Shown here in pieces: positions 11,291 through 23,107 of a stretch of 64,000 nt of DNA. Source of the DNA: Otatea glauca (taxonomy: Eukaryota; Streptophyta; Magnoliopsida; Poales; Poaceae). The notes beneath the pieces were generated by a model, which made no database searches, was not told the origin of the DNA, and saw nothing but the letters and a program-made list of their open reading frames with translations. Made by a program: the position numbers and the translations under genes. The stretch covers positions 1,500,452 to 1,564,451 of the forward strand of contig CM070721.1 of assembly GCA_036346275.1 (NCBI GenBank), read 5' to 3'. Every line of letters starts with the position of its first letter. Within the stretch, counting starts at the first letter, position 1.

Positions 11291-11349
11291 GGAAGAAGGT
11301 AAAGAGCATGCTAGGAAGAGGAAAAGAGTTTAGGGATAGAATCGCTTTA

Positions 11350-14300
11350 ACTTTTCAATGTTCCGCATTAGGGAGGATGCGACCATCGGCGCCCTTGAGT
11401 CGGAAGGTGCCAGTCCGAGAACTTCCACGACGGTGAAAGGACCTCCTGTGGGGCGCCACCAGGCTTATCTTTGGTTGTCCGACCCGACGCAGAACCAAGT
11501 CGCCAGCCACCAAGGATCGCCCTCGAACTTGGCGGCCGTGGTAGCGCGCGCAGGCTTGTTGATATCCGCCGACCGCAGACGCCACGCCGCGCGCCTCGCC
11601 GAGCCGGGTCGATGGCGCCTTGTTGCAGGCGAGCCCCGAGCCTCATCAAGGCTTGCAATCTCGGGAGCCGATTCCGTGTCAATGGCAAACGGCTTCAGCC
11701 AACACCATAAAGAAGGGTGTGAACCCGGCCGCCGGGCCGGCGCGGGTCCGCAGACTCCAGAGGACTCGAGGCAGCTCGGCCACCCAAATACCGCGAAATG
11801 CTTGAGCCGATCAAGATCCGCGCTTGAGTCCTTGAAGGATCATGCCGTTAGTGCGCTCGACCGACCGTTAGTCCGCGGATGGGCTACCGCCGCCCAATCG
11901 ACACGGATGTTGAAGTCGCCAGAATCCTCGAGAAATTCCTTCCCGTGAATCGTGGTTCCGTTGTCGTGATGATGGAGTTTGGGACTCCAAACCTAAAAAC
12001 GATGTCGCTGGAAGAAGATGGTCGCTTGTACCGATGTGGCGCCACGACCGCTTGGCCTCTATCCACTTGGTGAACTTATCTACCGCGACGAGCAGGGTGA
12101 AGCCCCGGCGCTTCTCGAAGGTTCGACCAAATCGAGTCCCAGACGGCAAAAGGCCACGGATGGGGATCGCTCAGAAGCTTTAATCGGCAGATGTGTTCCA
12201 CGAGCAAAGAATCGCATCCTTCGCAAAGGCACGATATGCTCGCGGCCCGACACGCTGGGTTGGCCAGAGAAACCTTGTCGAAAGGCCTTTCCCACAAGAG
12301 ATCGGGGTGTCGCGTGGCAGACCGCAGACTACCGTATGTCGCCCAAAGAACTGCTTTCCTTGGTTGGTCAAGATACATTTTTGAGGACCCTGAGGACTCC
12401 TTTGTAGAGGTCCGGGCCGATCAGATTTAAGGATTTTGCTCACGGGCGAGGCGCCGGGCCTGGCCGGTCTGGGAAGTGACCCGTCCACAAACGGTCGGCG
12501 TAGGGCCTCCTCCAACGGACTCAAGCGCTTAGCACACCGCTGGCAGATCCGCCAAGTCTACGCCCGACACGCGGCTTGGCCGGGCGACCGCGCTTTGGAT
12601 TGGTCGTGGCCGCCACCGCCGAGTCCAAATTTAACACAAGGCCGCAGGAGGTCGAGACGAAGATCCCGCGGATGTGCTCTCGCCGAGGCAAGATTTGGCC
12701 AGTGATCGGCCTCGCCATTGTAGCGCTTGTAGCTATGGTGAAGCTCAAACCCTTGAACTGGCTTCCTCGAGCCGGCGATTCTCGACAAGACGCGTTACGC
12801 GGGCGCCTCTGGCCCGCACTTTCATGACTTGGTCGACGACAAGCTTGAGTCCCCGTGGACGAGCCATGAGCACCGAGGTCGGCAGCGATCCGAGACCGCT
12901 GACGAGAGCCTCAGATTCGGCAATGTTGTTGGTCGCGGCGAAGAGCAACCTAATGGCGACAGCCTCGCTCGAGCTGGGAGATGATGATTACGACCCGCCG
13001 CCGCTTCATTCTTGGTGTAAGACCCGTCAAGTACATTGTCCAAGACTGGGTCTTCACCACCGGTGGTGCTCGGGTTTGGCCCACTTTCGGCGACGGTCGT
13101 CGCGAGCTCGCGATTTGATCGCCGTCGAGGGACGATATTATGCCATGGCCGCTAAGCTCGAGCGCCCATTTGGCTATCCTTCCCGAGGCATCGCGATTGT
13201 GGATGATCCCGCCTAGTGGGGACGTGGTCACCACGTTGATGGCGTGTTGATCAAGTAGTGAACGAAGTTTCTTTGCGATGAGCACCGCGAGAGTAACTTC
13301 GCACTGTGGTACCGAGTCTTGACTCCGAAAGTACCATCGATGAAGTAGACCGCCGTTGTACCTTGAGCTCACGGCTTTCTTCCGCCGCTTCCACCATTTA
13401 GGTCGCGCCGACGACTTGGGTAGTGGCAACATGTAGAGGAGTGCCGTTCACCCGTGCCGGGCGACCAGATCGGAGGCGGAGACAGAAGGCCTTCAAGCGG
13501 GCGAGGGCCTCCGAGCCTCGGTGTCCAACCAAGCGGGTCGGATTTCTTGAGCACCAGAGCGGCAGATTCGCGTCGCCGAGGCGAGACACGAACGGCTCAA
13601 AGCCGCCAGCATCCGGCCAGCCTCCGACCCTTTGAGGTTGCCGACCGGCCCATCCTTGCGATCGCCGAGATCTTCTCCGATTGGCCTCGATGCTCGCCGA
13701 GACGATGAAACCTAAGAGCTTTCCTTTGGGGACCTCAAGACGACTTCTCTGGTTGAGCTTTATGCGAAACCGCCAAGGTTCGCGAAAGTCTCTTCTAGGT
13801 CGGGCGATAAGGTCGTCGCCCTTCCCGGTCTTTACGACAATATCGCCGACATATGCCTCAACGCTGCGGCCGATCCGTCATTGAAGCACGCTTGCATACA
13901 TCGCCTGTATGTAGCGCCAAGCGTTCTTCAGCCGAAGGGCATTGTGACATAGCGTAACGAGCCGAACGGAGCGATGAAGGAAGTCGCGAAATGGTCGGAC
14001 TCCTTTAGCGCAATCGGTGTAGCCCGAGTAGGCATCCAGAAGGAAAGAGACTCGCACTCAAAGTGGAGTCGATGACTTGGTCGATGCGAGGTAGTGAATG
14101 GGTCCTTGGGGCATGCTTTGTTGAGACTCGGATAGTCAACACACATTCTCCATTGCCCGTTCTTCTTTTTACAAGTATAAGGTTGGCTAGCCACCAGGGT
14201 GGCGCACTCTTTTACTTTAACCCCGCCGCCAAGAGTTTGGCGATCTCTCCTATAACCCCGCGCTTTCCTCGCCGACACGGGCGCAGCGTTGGGCACCGGC

Positions 14301-15300
14301 TTTGAGCCCGGTCGACGCCAAGGAGTGCTCGCACCTCCTTTGATGCCCTGATGTCTGAGGACCTCCATGCGAAGACATCTTTGTTAGTGCGGAGGAAGTC
14401 GACGAGCGCTTCCTATTTGGCGGGAGCGTGGTTCACCAGACGGTCTTGGTCGGATCACGGATCGACCGTGACCTCCTTCGTGTCTCTGCGGATTTGAAGG
14501 ATCCCGCCCGATTTGTCGGATTCAGGACGGACTCGCGCTTCCTTCCCGAGCTTGTTGAGTTCCGCAGAGGCAACGATCGCCGAGGCGAGCCTCGCACCGC
14601 CGCTGGCTCGCATTGAAGGCAGCCGGAAAGACGATGCCGCGTGATGACTCCATGCGTCCGCATCTTCAATTTTGGTAGGCGTAGGTGGGGATCGCCATGA
14701 ACTTGGCGAGCATGGCCTCCCTGTGATGGCGTGGTAGGCGCCGGGAAATCCACGACCGAAGGTGAGGGTCTCGCGCGAAGTTTCCCGCCTCGAAGGTGAC
14801 GGCAGTCGACTCGCCCGAGCGGATGGGCTTGTCTTGCCCGGATGACGCCATGGAAAGGTGCCTTGCTTGGCCGGAGGCTTGAGCGCGGACCCCTATAGCG
14901 CCGAACGCCTCAACGAGAGGATGTTAAGGCCGCGCCTCGCCCATCAAGACCTTCGTGAGGCGCTTTCGTTCGACGACGGTCGACCACCAGCGGTACTCTC
15001 CCTACCGTGGACGCGATCGGGTGATCGGTTCGATCAAAGGTGATCGGAACTCCGACCACCAAGATATTGGGGACGCCCCGCGACGGTGTGGACTCGCGTA
15101 AGCGAGCTTGAGTCGACGCTTGTCGGCGTAGCAAGTGCCGGTCCTCCGAAGATCATGAGGCGCCCGCCGGGCTCGGGAACCGCTCGTCTCGCTTTCTTCT
15201 CCGCCCTGCTCATGGGCCGCGGCGGGCTTCTTTCCTTTGTTCGCAGCCGCGGTGGGGACGCTTAGAGAGATAGCGCCAGACTTCGCAGTTCCGTGCATTT
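11350..15300 (-). pseudogene. Gypsy A pol: protease, RT, RNase H, integrase, frameshifted
   Basis: Reading down the - strand: protease relic at about 14910-15200 (FDRTDHPIASTVGRVPLVVD); RT at 13928-14368 with RMCVDYPSLNKACPKDPF and a C-terminal RYVTMPFG; RNase H at about 12520-13430 with HNRDASGRIAKWALE, then ATNNIAESEALVSGL, then NGEADH; integrase at about 11355-12380 with a zinc-finger relic, VAVDKFTKWIEAK, and a C-terminal GDLVLRRV. RNase H before integrase is the Ty3/gypsy order. Together these would copy element RNA into DNA and insert it. The frame is lost at many points by one- to few-base indels, so the copy is inactive as written. Confidence 0.88.
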
Positions 15301-15559
15301 GTGCTTGACGGAGAACCCATGGTTCCGCATGGGCCGCCCATCATTTCTCGGCGGTCGGGCGACGGCCGGCCGCACCGCCGCTGGCGTAGCGGCCGACCGT
15401 GGCGACCACTTGGGTCTCACGGACCGCTTCCGTGCCGCCTCGCTTGTCGGGCGGCGGGAGGAGACCCGGTTTGACGCCGGCTCTCGCTGGCCTTTCCTCC
15501 TTCGAAAATAGCCCTACGGCTTCCCGCCGGGAGGCGTGGTTGGTGGCGATGTCGAGGAG

Positions 15560-16400
15560 TTCTGCAGGTCCCGGGCTTGAGGCGGCAAAATACCAGCACC
15601 AAGGCCTTGCAGAGGTGTCAGATGAGGCTCCCACGACATCGGCGCCGGAGATGTCGAGCGTCGTTGCACCAAGGGAAAACCCACGATGTAGTCCCGAGGG
15701 CGCTCGGCCGCTTGCAGCCCTTCAGTCTCAGGAGTTTCAGTGGCGCCAGTGCCCCGAAGTTACCGACGAAGAGATTCTTCAAGTCACCCGCTTCCTCGAC
15801 AGCTTTTATACAGGTATCGAGCCGTGCTCGAGCCGAGTCCGCGAGGTAGATGGGGAGGTACTTGGATGATGAAGAGATCATCCGTCGCTCTCAACGCGCA
15901 TGCGAGCCGCATCTTCGAGCCGACACCGGGTTGGTGGCCCCTGTACTTGGTATGTTGGTAGGCGCCCGAATCGGCGGGAAATACCGGCGGATCCCTTGGC
16001 AAAAAGCCCGTGGTCCGGACCATCGTGGCTCGGGCCGCAGAGTGGCGCCACCATCCGCAACACGTGAGTGGGCAAGCGCCCCGCGCCATCTTTCTTCGCG
16101 GCCTCGAGGGTGGCGCGATGTCGAGGCATTACCGAGGGTACCGCGCACCGGGTGCGCGGAGGCCTGGGGTGGTTCGGCGGGGTGCGGTCTTGCCGCACTG
16201 CACCGGCCCATGCGGACGGGCCCGGTGGCCTGAAGTAGCGCCGTGTGGTAGGAGCCGAGGCTCTGATAGCCGACGCGCGCTCCTCCACCACTCCGGTTCT
16301 CGTAGGTAGCTCGCCTCCGGGTTTGCGGGCTCCGGAAGGCCTTGAGCAAAGATTGCGGCCGCACCCACGCTTTTGCTCGCGTGAGGAAAATCTGGGGCGC
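15560..16400 (-). pseudogene. Gypsy A gag region, frameshifted
   Basis: The - strand at 15618-15881 contains YLPIYLADSARARLD and LKNLFVGNFGAL, matching the retrotransposon gag domain of Tat-like elements, which normally reads ADSARAWLE and later FVGNFQGTY. Gag forms the particle that packages element RNA. The surrounding frames are broken and the ends are approximate. It lies upstream of the protease relic in the sense direction, as expected. Confidence 0.7.
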
Positions 16401-17101
16401 CGGATTCGCCTCGACTTGTGGTGTTTTGGCGGCGCGCTGCCGCGTTGCCGCCAAAGACTTGCGCTGGCTCGGGCTCGCCTCGCCCAGTCGGCTCGAGCCG
16501 GCCGAGCTCAGCCTTCGCTTCCTCCAAACTCTGCAAGGTTGCTGAGCTCAGCGGCGAGCTCGAAGGGCTCAGGCGCGCTACTACTGGTATTCCCCTCCGT
16601 GTGCCTCGGCATACGGAGCGGGGACCGCGTGAGCCGCGTGGCTACGACCAACGGTCAGTGTTCGCCACGTTGCACTTCGCGAGTGCCGCTGCGGCGGGAT
16701 ACTCCGCGCCGAGCTGGAGCCATGGTCGAAGAGTCTTCCAAGAACTCGTGGACGGAGGTTGGCATGTAGCCACCATCGCCACCGGCCAAGGAAGCCTACG
16801 GGGTGACATGGTCACCGCCCGGCCTACGGAGTTTTCGCCGACCGCGCGGAGCACTTCGTTCGGCCGGGGCTCGCAGGGCGCCAAGCCGAGCTTAATGGTC
16901 GCCGGAGAGGACGCCAAGCTCTCGGGCGCGTCTTTTCCGAGACGGCGGACGAAGCGTGAGCCCTCCGTCGGGTGACGGCGGTCGAGGAGCCAAGCGATCC
17001 GGTTCCTGCCGCAGCCATGCCGCCGCAGCGGTGGATGCCATCGTGAGATAAACTAACCGAGATGGTGATGAAGACGCCAAGTCCCTACTGGCGCGCTAAT
17101 C

Positions 17102-17950
17102 GCTTGCCGGAGCCTGGAGCGCACAAGTAAATTTGTAAGTCTAGGGGTCGCGTTGCTCCACTCCTGAATGGTTAGACTCGTGAGTCCAAGATGTATACCG
17201 TTCGGCCAAGGTCCCTACTCCTGGGCCAGGTGTGGTGGTGTTGTATTACTTGGTATGTATGATCGCACAAAGTTTTACAAGCGAGAATGCTGATGGCTTA
17301 GCGAGAGGGGTTTGATAGCGCTCTCCTTTCTTGTTCTTGCTCGTTGCCCTCGATCGTTCTCACCGCCTCCTTTTATACTGTAAGGAAGGGGCAGTTACAT
17401 CGAGAGTTAGGAGGAAGCGAGGCGACCTACGCTAGGAGCTCCGGCCCTTCGCCCTCGTGGATCGTCGCCACCCGCCTTGCCCATTTGGGTTGGTAGCCTT
17501 GGTGGTCGTGGAGGTTAGGTATTTCCGGGAAGTAGCGCATTTGCCCTCTCGTGGTCCTTGCGAACGCCGACGCCGAGATGCGTGACGCTGGTGCCTCGGA
17601 GGGAGCGCGCTCGTCTTCATGACGGATCGGGTTGATGGGCGGAAGCTTTGTCTTCTACTGATCACCAGATCTTCTTGGGAAGGAGCTACCGCCTTGTATA
17701 GTCGCCCGATTGACCTTATTCGAGGGTACGTGGCGGTAGGCGGTGAGGACTCGACACGCGGCACTCGGCGCTTGTTACCTTGGTTTGGTTGAGTCGGAGA
17801 TCCCGCCCGCCAAGATGGGGCCGGGCGCTTGTCAGTCGGATTCGCCTCCGGCGGTCGGGAGCGGATGCCTTGCGCGGTCTCGCAGGCGATTCGGTCGGCG
17901 GAGGGCCGTGGTGCGGCCTGTTGGGGTATCCTTTTTATTAGTATTCGTCA
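17102..17950 (-). repeat. Gypsy A 5' LTR (right in window)
   Basis: This is the right LTR of A, about 849 bp, and the 5' LTR relative to pol. On the - strand it has TATAAAAGG at 17369-17377, a plausible core promoter driving gag-pol. Differences from the left LTR are mostly insertions and deletions of 1-5 bases. Just inside the element, the - strand text GCGCGCCAGTAGGGACTTGG is the candidate primer-binding region; no tRNA was assigned. The start is approximate because the first about 22 bases differ from the other copy. Confidence 0.87.
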
Positions 17951-17955
17951 ATTCT

Positions 17956-20733
17956 TCATCAACATAAACTTCCTAGTTTGTCCAATAATGATTCTTTTTG
18001 TTTGTGATGCCTGTCAACAAGCAAAAAGTCATCAACTTCCACATAGTTCTTCGAGTCATGTAACTAGTTCTCCTTTAGAATTAGTTCATTATGATATTTG
18101 GGACCCTGCTCGTACCTCTGTCAATAGTTTTAAATAATATGTCAGCTTTGTGGATGATTTTAGTCATTTCACATGGGTCTATTTGCTGAAATTTAAATAT
18201 AATGTTGAGTAAATCTTTCTCAAGTTTCAAAGTTATGTTGAGAGGTTGTTAAGCACAAAAATCAAAATAGTGCAAACAGACTGGGAAGGCGAATTTTAGA
18301 AACTGAATAATTTTTTTGGCAATGTTGGAATCGCTCACCATGTCTCATGTCCTCATACCCATCAACAAAATGGTATTGTTGAAAGGAAACATCGACATCT
18401 TGTTGAGACAGGTCTAGCTTTGTTAGCTCATGCATCAATTCCAATTAGGTTCTGGGATGAGGCATTCCTTGCTGCCTGTTACCTCATCAATATGCTCCTT
18501 TCTCGTGTCATTAACAGTGCTGTCCCTTTGACTTGTCTTCTTGGAGTTCAAGCCAACTATCATATGCTTCGAACTTTTGGGAGTGCATGCTGGCCTAATC
18601 TTTGCACTTATAATACACACAAGTTAGATTTTAGATCACAACAGTGTGTTTTTATGGGCTATAGTAATATGCATAAGGGTTACAAATGTTTACGCAAATC
18701 TACCGAAAGGGTTTACATATCTCAAGATGTTGTTTTCGATGAAAATATCTTCCCCTTTGCCTCAGATAATCATACATCTTCCCATGATTCTTCTGCATAT
18801 TCTCCCTCCACTGTTCTCCTTCCTACCCTATCAAATTCAGCCTCTCTGTTGCGTCAAAAGTTTTCTTCTGAACTAGTAACATACCATGGTCAAAATGAGG
18901 ATAGTGCTATCCATCCAAATGCAACTAATGTTTTTCATGCATCTGAGTATGTTGCTACAGAAACAATAGAAGAGCCGGGAAGGGAAAATGGTAGTGGTCA
19001 TAATCAAAATGCAAACAATGGTAGTGGTCAACATGTAGAAAATTAAGAAAGTTCAAAGAGTGGTAACTCTTCATCTGTATTACAGGTAAAGCACCCTATG
19101 CAGACAAGAGCCCATGATAACATACACAAACCAAAGCAATACAGAGATGGTACAATACTTATTCAGTACGAGGCAAAAGAACATTCTCTGCAATAGTTGA
19201 GCCCACTTCACATGTCAAAGCTCTAGAAAATCCCCATTGGAAGGCTGCTATGGATGCCGAATACTTTGCTTTTCTGAAGAACAACACTTGGCATCTTGTT
19301 CCACGACGATAGGGGCAGAACGTTATTGATTGTAAGTGAGTATTCAAAGTTAAACAAAAAGCTGATGGTACAGTCGATAGATTCCAAGCACGATTAGTAT
19401 CCAAGGGCTTTAAGCAGAGATATGGCATAGATTATTCAGATACATTCAGTCTTGTTATCAAACCAACAACAGTACGGTTGGTATTGTCCATTGCTGTGTC
19501 ACGTGGATGGAAGTTGAGACAAGTTGATGTACAAAATGCATTCTTGCATGGAGTATTACAAGAAGAGGTTTAGATGTCACAACCACCAAGTTATCAGGAT
19601 ACTCAGTTTCCAAATCATGTGTGTAAACTAGAAAAGGCACTATTTGGATTGAAACAAGCACCGAGGGCCTGGCACACAAGGCTGAGTCAGAAATTACAAG
19701 AGCTCGAGTTTCAGTCTTCAAAGGCTGATACATCATTGTTTGTCTTTACCAATGGTGGGATAATCATCTGTATGCTTATATATGTAGATGATATTATAAT
19801 TACAAGCTCATGTGATAAGGCATCATAAAAATTGATTCAACAACTTTCAGCAAACTTTGCTGTTAAAGACTTGGGAAAGCTGAGTTATTTTCTTGGTGTT
19901 AAGATGTCCTATGTGGATAGAGGTATGCTATTAACTCAACAAAAGTATATCAATGACTTGCTACATAAAGCTAATATGAGCAGCTACAAGTCGGTGTCAA
20001 CACCAATGACTACCTGGGAAAAACTATCCAAAACTCAGGGTACTGTACTATCTGAGAAGGAAACATTTCATTATAGAAGCATAGTTGGTGCCTTACAATA
20101 TTTAACTCTAACGAGACCTGATATTTGTTTTGTTGTTAATAAGGTTTGTCAGTTTCTTCAGAGTCCTACTGATGTTCATTAGAATGCAGTAAAAAGAATC
20201 TTAAGATATATCAAAGGGACATCTTCAGTTGGTTTGCAAATTCAGAATTCATCTTCTATGCTGTTGAGTGCCTTCTCTGATGCTGACTGGGCAGGGTGTC
20301 CTGATGATCGACTGTCAACTGGAGGTTTTGCTATCTACCTTGGACCAAATTCGGTATCTTGGAGTGCTAGAAAGCAATCCACAGTGTCTAGATCAAGCAC
20401 TGAGACAGAATATAATGCATTGGCCAATGCAACTGCTAAGATAATCTGGCTTCAATCAATTATGAAGGAACTAATGTTTTTCAGTCCAGGGCACCCTGTT
20501 TATGGTGTGACAACCTTACAGCAGCATACTTAGCAGCCAATCCTGTGTTCTGTGCACGCACAAAACACATTGAAGTGGATTTTCATTTTGTCCAAGAGAG
20601 AGTTGCGCTTGGAGCATTGGAAGTAAGGTTTGTGTCTTCGTTAGATCAAGTTGCTGACATTTTTACCAAGGCATTGCCAAAGCGGAGTTTTGATCGTTTG
20701 TTGTATAGATTAAATGTGAAGGCTGGTACTTGA
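17956..20733 (+). pseudogene. Copia integrase, RT and RNase H, disrupted
   Basis: The copia polyprotein resumes after gypsy A. Integrase text includes VCDACQQAKSHQLPH and VSFVDDFSHFTWVYLLKF, then GFWDEAF-like and GCxxMLxxFGSACWP-like segments. RT runs from about 19230 (WKAAMDAEYFAFLKNNTW) and has its active site YVDD at 19781-19792. RNase H runs from about 20270 (FSDADWAGCPDDRLSTGGFA) to AGT at about 20730, with TKHIEVDFHFVQERV. In-frame stops are at 18135-18137, 19337-19339 (likely Trp TGG to TGA), 19571-19573, 19826-19828 and 20180-20182 (likely Trp to TAG). A frameshift lies near 20510-20545. The lesions are mainly nonsense changes, unlike the indels in gypsy A. Confidence 0.9.
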
Positions 20734-20746
20734 GATTGAGGGGGAT
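20733..20746 (+). other. Copia polypurine tract
   Basis: The text AGATTGAGGGGGAT directly precedes the 3' LTR. It matches the usual copia polypurine tract that primes plus-strand DNA synthesis. Confidence 0.8.
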
Positions 20747-21084
20747 TGTTAAAGAAGCAATCTCTATCACTACCGTGATTGAAGGACTTAAAGCCTGCGT
20801 ACTATCGTGAGTATCTGTATTATCTACAAGATACTGTAGCTTATCAAATAAGGCCGGTAATTAGTTTGTTGCCTTTTAGAGATTGATCTGTAATATCTGT
20901 AAATCTCTATAAATCAGTATGTATCCATTGTATGACTATAAATACAAGACCAAGTACAATCGAGAGGGTTATCTCGGTGTAATATCTATAAATCTCTATA
21001 AATCACTCTGTATCCATTGTATGACTATAAATACAAGACCAAGTACAACTGAGAGGGTTATCTCGGCCAACATTAAGTTTTTCA
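20747..21084 (+). repeat. Copia 3' LTR (338 bp) with an 89-bp tandem duplication
   Basis: The LTR has the same ends as the 5' copy. Inside it, 20889-20977 and 20978-21066 are tandem copies of an 89-bp unit beginning TGTAATATCT. Each unit holds the core promoter TATAAATA (20937-20944 and 21026-21033). The duplication explains nearly all of the 92-bp length difference from the 5' LTR. It must have arisen after insertion, because the two LTRs are made from one template. Confidence 0.92.
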
Positions 21085-21257
21085 CCTCAATATGTCAATG
21101 CTGAGAAATATAACAACCATCCTTTACAGAAGTGGCCTCAATCCCCAAGAAATAGCTGGGAAGGCTCAAATCAAACATAATGAATTGTTCACTGAGACGT
21201 TGCTTCAGGAAGTTAATATACTCCATGCCATCCCTAGTTATCGACATGCATCCACAG

Positions 21258-21860
21258 CACTGCTAGAGAAAAGGCCATCACAGACGGTTCAAAAATGTCA
21301 TTACAGACGACTTTCTGAATCATCTATAAGTATGCGTTAACGATAATAAGGCGCGTCATAGATGGTTTCTTATTACAGACGGTTTGCATCAAGGACATCA
21401 TCTATGATAATAGATTATCACAAATGATTTGTATCAAGAATCGTCTGTGATAGTCTACTCTACTTTATGAAAGTTTTATTATAAGAAAGACATGCATATG
21501 GTTCAATTTGTTTTGACAACATACTACAATGTTCCAAATAAAAGTATATCATATCAGTGGAATGATTTACAAGTATAGCAGAAAGTTAAGTACATCCTCG
21601 CATCTGTGAGAACAAATGTTGATGGATTCTAAAGCAAAATCCAACTCCATCCACAGTTCATCTTGAAAGTTGTTATTCTCTGATTTATCTTTCACTTCAT
21701 CCTCATCCCCGAATGAGAATACTATAGTCAGCCTATTTTCACTCTGGTCTTGTGCAGAAACAGAATCATTTTAATGATTCTCTATTTCATCAAATATAGA
21801 GTTAATTAAATCATCGTACATGCGTTAGTCTGCTTGTATATGGGTTGATCCATGTTTGAT
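21258..21860. mobile_element. CACTA transposon relic
   Basis: The left end reads CACTGCTAGAGAAAAGGCC, close to a CACTA terminus. It is followed by several CACAGACGGTT-type subterminal motifs in both orientations (21280-21450). At about 21610-21745 the text (GATGGATTCTAA, then CCTCATCCCCGAATGAGAATAC) is homologous, in direct orientation, to 51720-51830 inside the CACTA element at 47-53 kb. I found no matching right terminus, so the element is probably truncated and the right boundary is approximate. Confidence 0.6.
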
Positions 21861-22440
21861 GAAATAGAGTGCCATCAAATATGGAGTATTCTATGTGCTT
21901 GGGCATTGGTTCTCTTTATTTGTAGCATGGTAGATTAATCTGCGCGGATGATGCTTATATAGATGATATCATGGTGAAATCTTATAAAACCCAGAAGTTA
22001 TCCGCATATAATCCCTGAAAACGTAGGATTTGAGATTAAAATTCACATCACAACCATTTGACGACAGTACAGTAAGAGGTTTCGAGGTTAAATAACTTCA
22101 TGCTAGCACGGGAACATTCACATCACAGCGCATAGCCAAGCGAGCTGCAGCATTCATGTAAAACATAACATGCAAGAGTAAGCAAGGCAGATCACGAACG
22201 TTTGATCAAACCATGGGAGCTGATAAACTATTCATCCCCAAGAGAAAACGGATCTTAGTAATAGGTCACAGAACTCACAATGGTTCAGGAACACCGGCAA
22301 AAGTACCGAATTGCTTGTAACATTGCTAATCGCATATCCAGTAATTTTCCCAGGTTGCATGTAGTTTCACTCCTACAATGAATCGCATCCAATATGGAGC
22401 AGAAATCATGGTAGAAAGTTAAAACAGAAGCCAATGAACA

Positions 22441-22842
22441 AGGTATCCTTGTTTGGAACGGTTTTAGCTTCGGTTTTTTTCCCCTTAGAAGCGGGAAGCT
22501 ATTCCAATCGGTTGGCTTCTTTACAGCTGAAAGCTAAAAGCCAGTAGCCCATTTGTTCTAGGAGAAGTTGAAAACTGATATGGGGTAGTTTTCCACGATT
22601 TCGATGGGTTGAGGTTCTAACTTTGTCATTAGAGTTGAAGCAAATTACCCTCTCTTACCAAATATAAAATCCTAAACCCCACCTCTCTCACCCTCGTTCT
22701 CGACCTGCACCCCTCACACCTAAAATATAGACCGTTAAACATCAAATCTCTTCAGCTCAGCCGTTCAACCGTACAATCTTTCACCCAATTGAAAGCTACT
22801 TTTCAAAATAAATAAATAAAAAGCTACAAGACCAACAGGGCC
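22441..22842. mobile_element. Possible MITE upstream of the F-box gene
   Basis: The left side reads CCTTGTTTGGAACGGTTTTA and the right side, inverted, reads GGCCCTGTTGGTCTTGTAGC. These ends resemble Tourist-like MITEs of grasses. I could not fix a target duplication. Between the two lies AT-rich sequence without a reading frame. The neighbouring 21861-22440 shows no gene. Confidence 0.3.
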
Positions 22843-22942
22843 TGTAACATGGCAGCACATGATCATCGCTAGCAAGGCAAGGGTCTTTGTATTTTGTGTT
22901 CAAAGGGCCATGAAATGTTCTTCGGCTCCACCAATTGAGACC

Positions 22943-22968
22943 GGCCCATACGAGTTTGTCAAGGCCCA
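22943..22968. promoter_or_regulatory. Paired GGCCCA (site II) motifs upstream of the F-box gene
   Basis: GGCCCA occurs at 22943-22948 and 22963-22968, about 140-165 bp before the start codon at 23108. Site II elements (TGGGCC) bind TCP factors in plant promoters. The broken paralogue has the same pair at 26006-26011 and 26023-26028, again about 130-155 bp before its ATG. Function is inferred. Confidence 0.45.
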
Positions 22969-23107
22969 ACATCCAGAATGGCCCGCCGACAAAACCCATC
23001 CAATTGATAAAAAGGTCGCGCCCCTTCGCTTCGGTTTCCTCGCCGGCGCATCCCATCCAATTGATAAAAAGACGCGACGAGGCGGAGCCATTGGTAGACA
23101 AGCGCCC

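Larger units (their letters stand above)
3203..17950 (-). mobile_element. Ty3/gypsy element A (Tat-like), inserted in the copia element
   Basis: This 14,748-bp element has LTRs with TG/CA ends (TGTCGGCG at the left, ATTCGTCA at the right in + orientation). It is flanked by an exact 5-bp duplication, ATTCT, at 3198-3202 and 17951-17955. The - strand carries gag, protease, RT, RNase H and integrase in gypsy order. The RT text (DYPSLNKACPKDPF) and the extra antisense ORFs point to the Tat lineage, an inference from memory of that lineage. The + strand carries two further ORF regions and a tandem array near the 3' LTR. All frames are interrupted by short indels. The insertion lies inside copia coding sequence, so A is younger than the copia element. 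Confidence 0.93.
1528..21084 (+). mobile_element. Ty1/copia LTR retrotransposon, degenerate, split by gypsy element A
   Basis: The element is bounded by direct LTRs starting TGTTAAAGAAGC and ending AAGTTTTTCA. A primer-binding site follows the 5' LTR and a polypurine tract precedes the 3' LTR. The coding order is gag, protease, integrase, RT, RNase H, which is the Ty1/copia order. Removing gypsy A and one copy of its ATTCT duplication leaves about 4.8 kb. With the short LTRs this size would suit the Ale/Retrofit lineage, an inference from size only. Flanking 5-mers are CCTTG at 1523-1527 and CCTCA at 21085-21089, so no perfect target duplication survives. The reading frame is broken many times and the element cannot be autonomous. 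Confidence 0.93.

Noticed and set aside
17829..18137. A 102-codon open frame crossing the junction of gypsy A LTR and copia integrase
   Set aside because: It is an accidental fusion across the insertion boundary at 17950, and only the part after that point is copia integrase.
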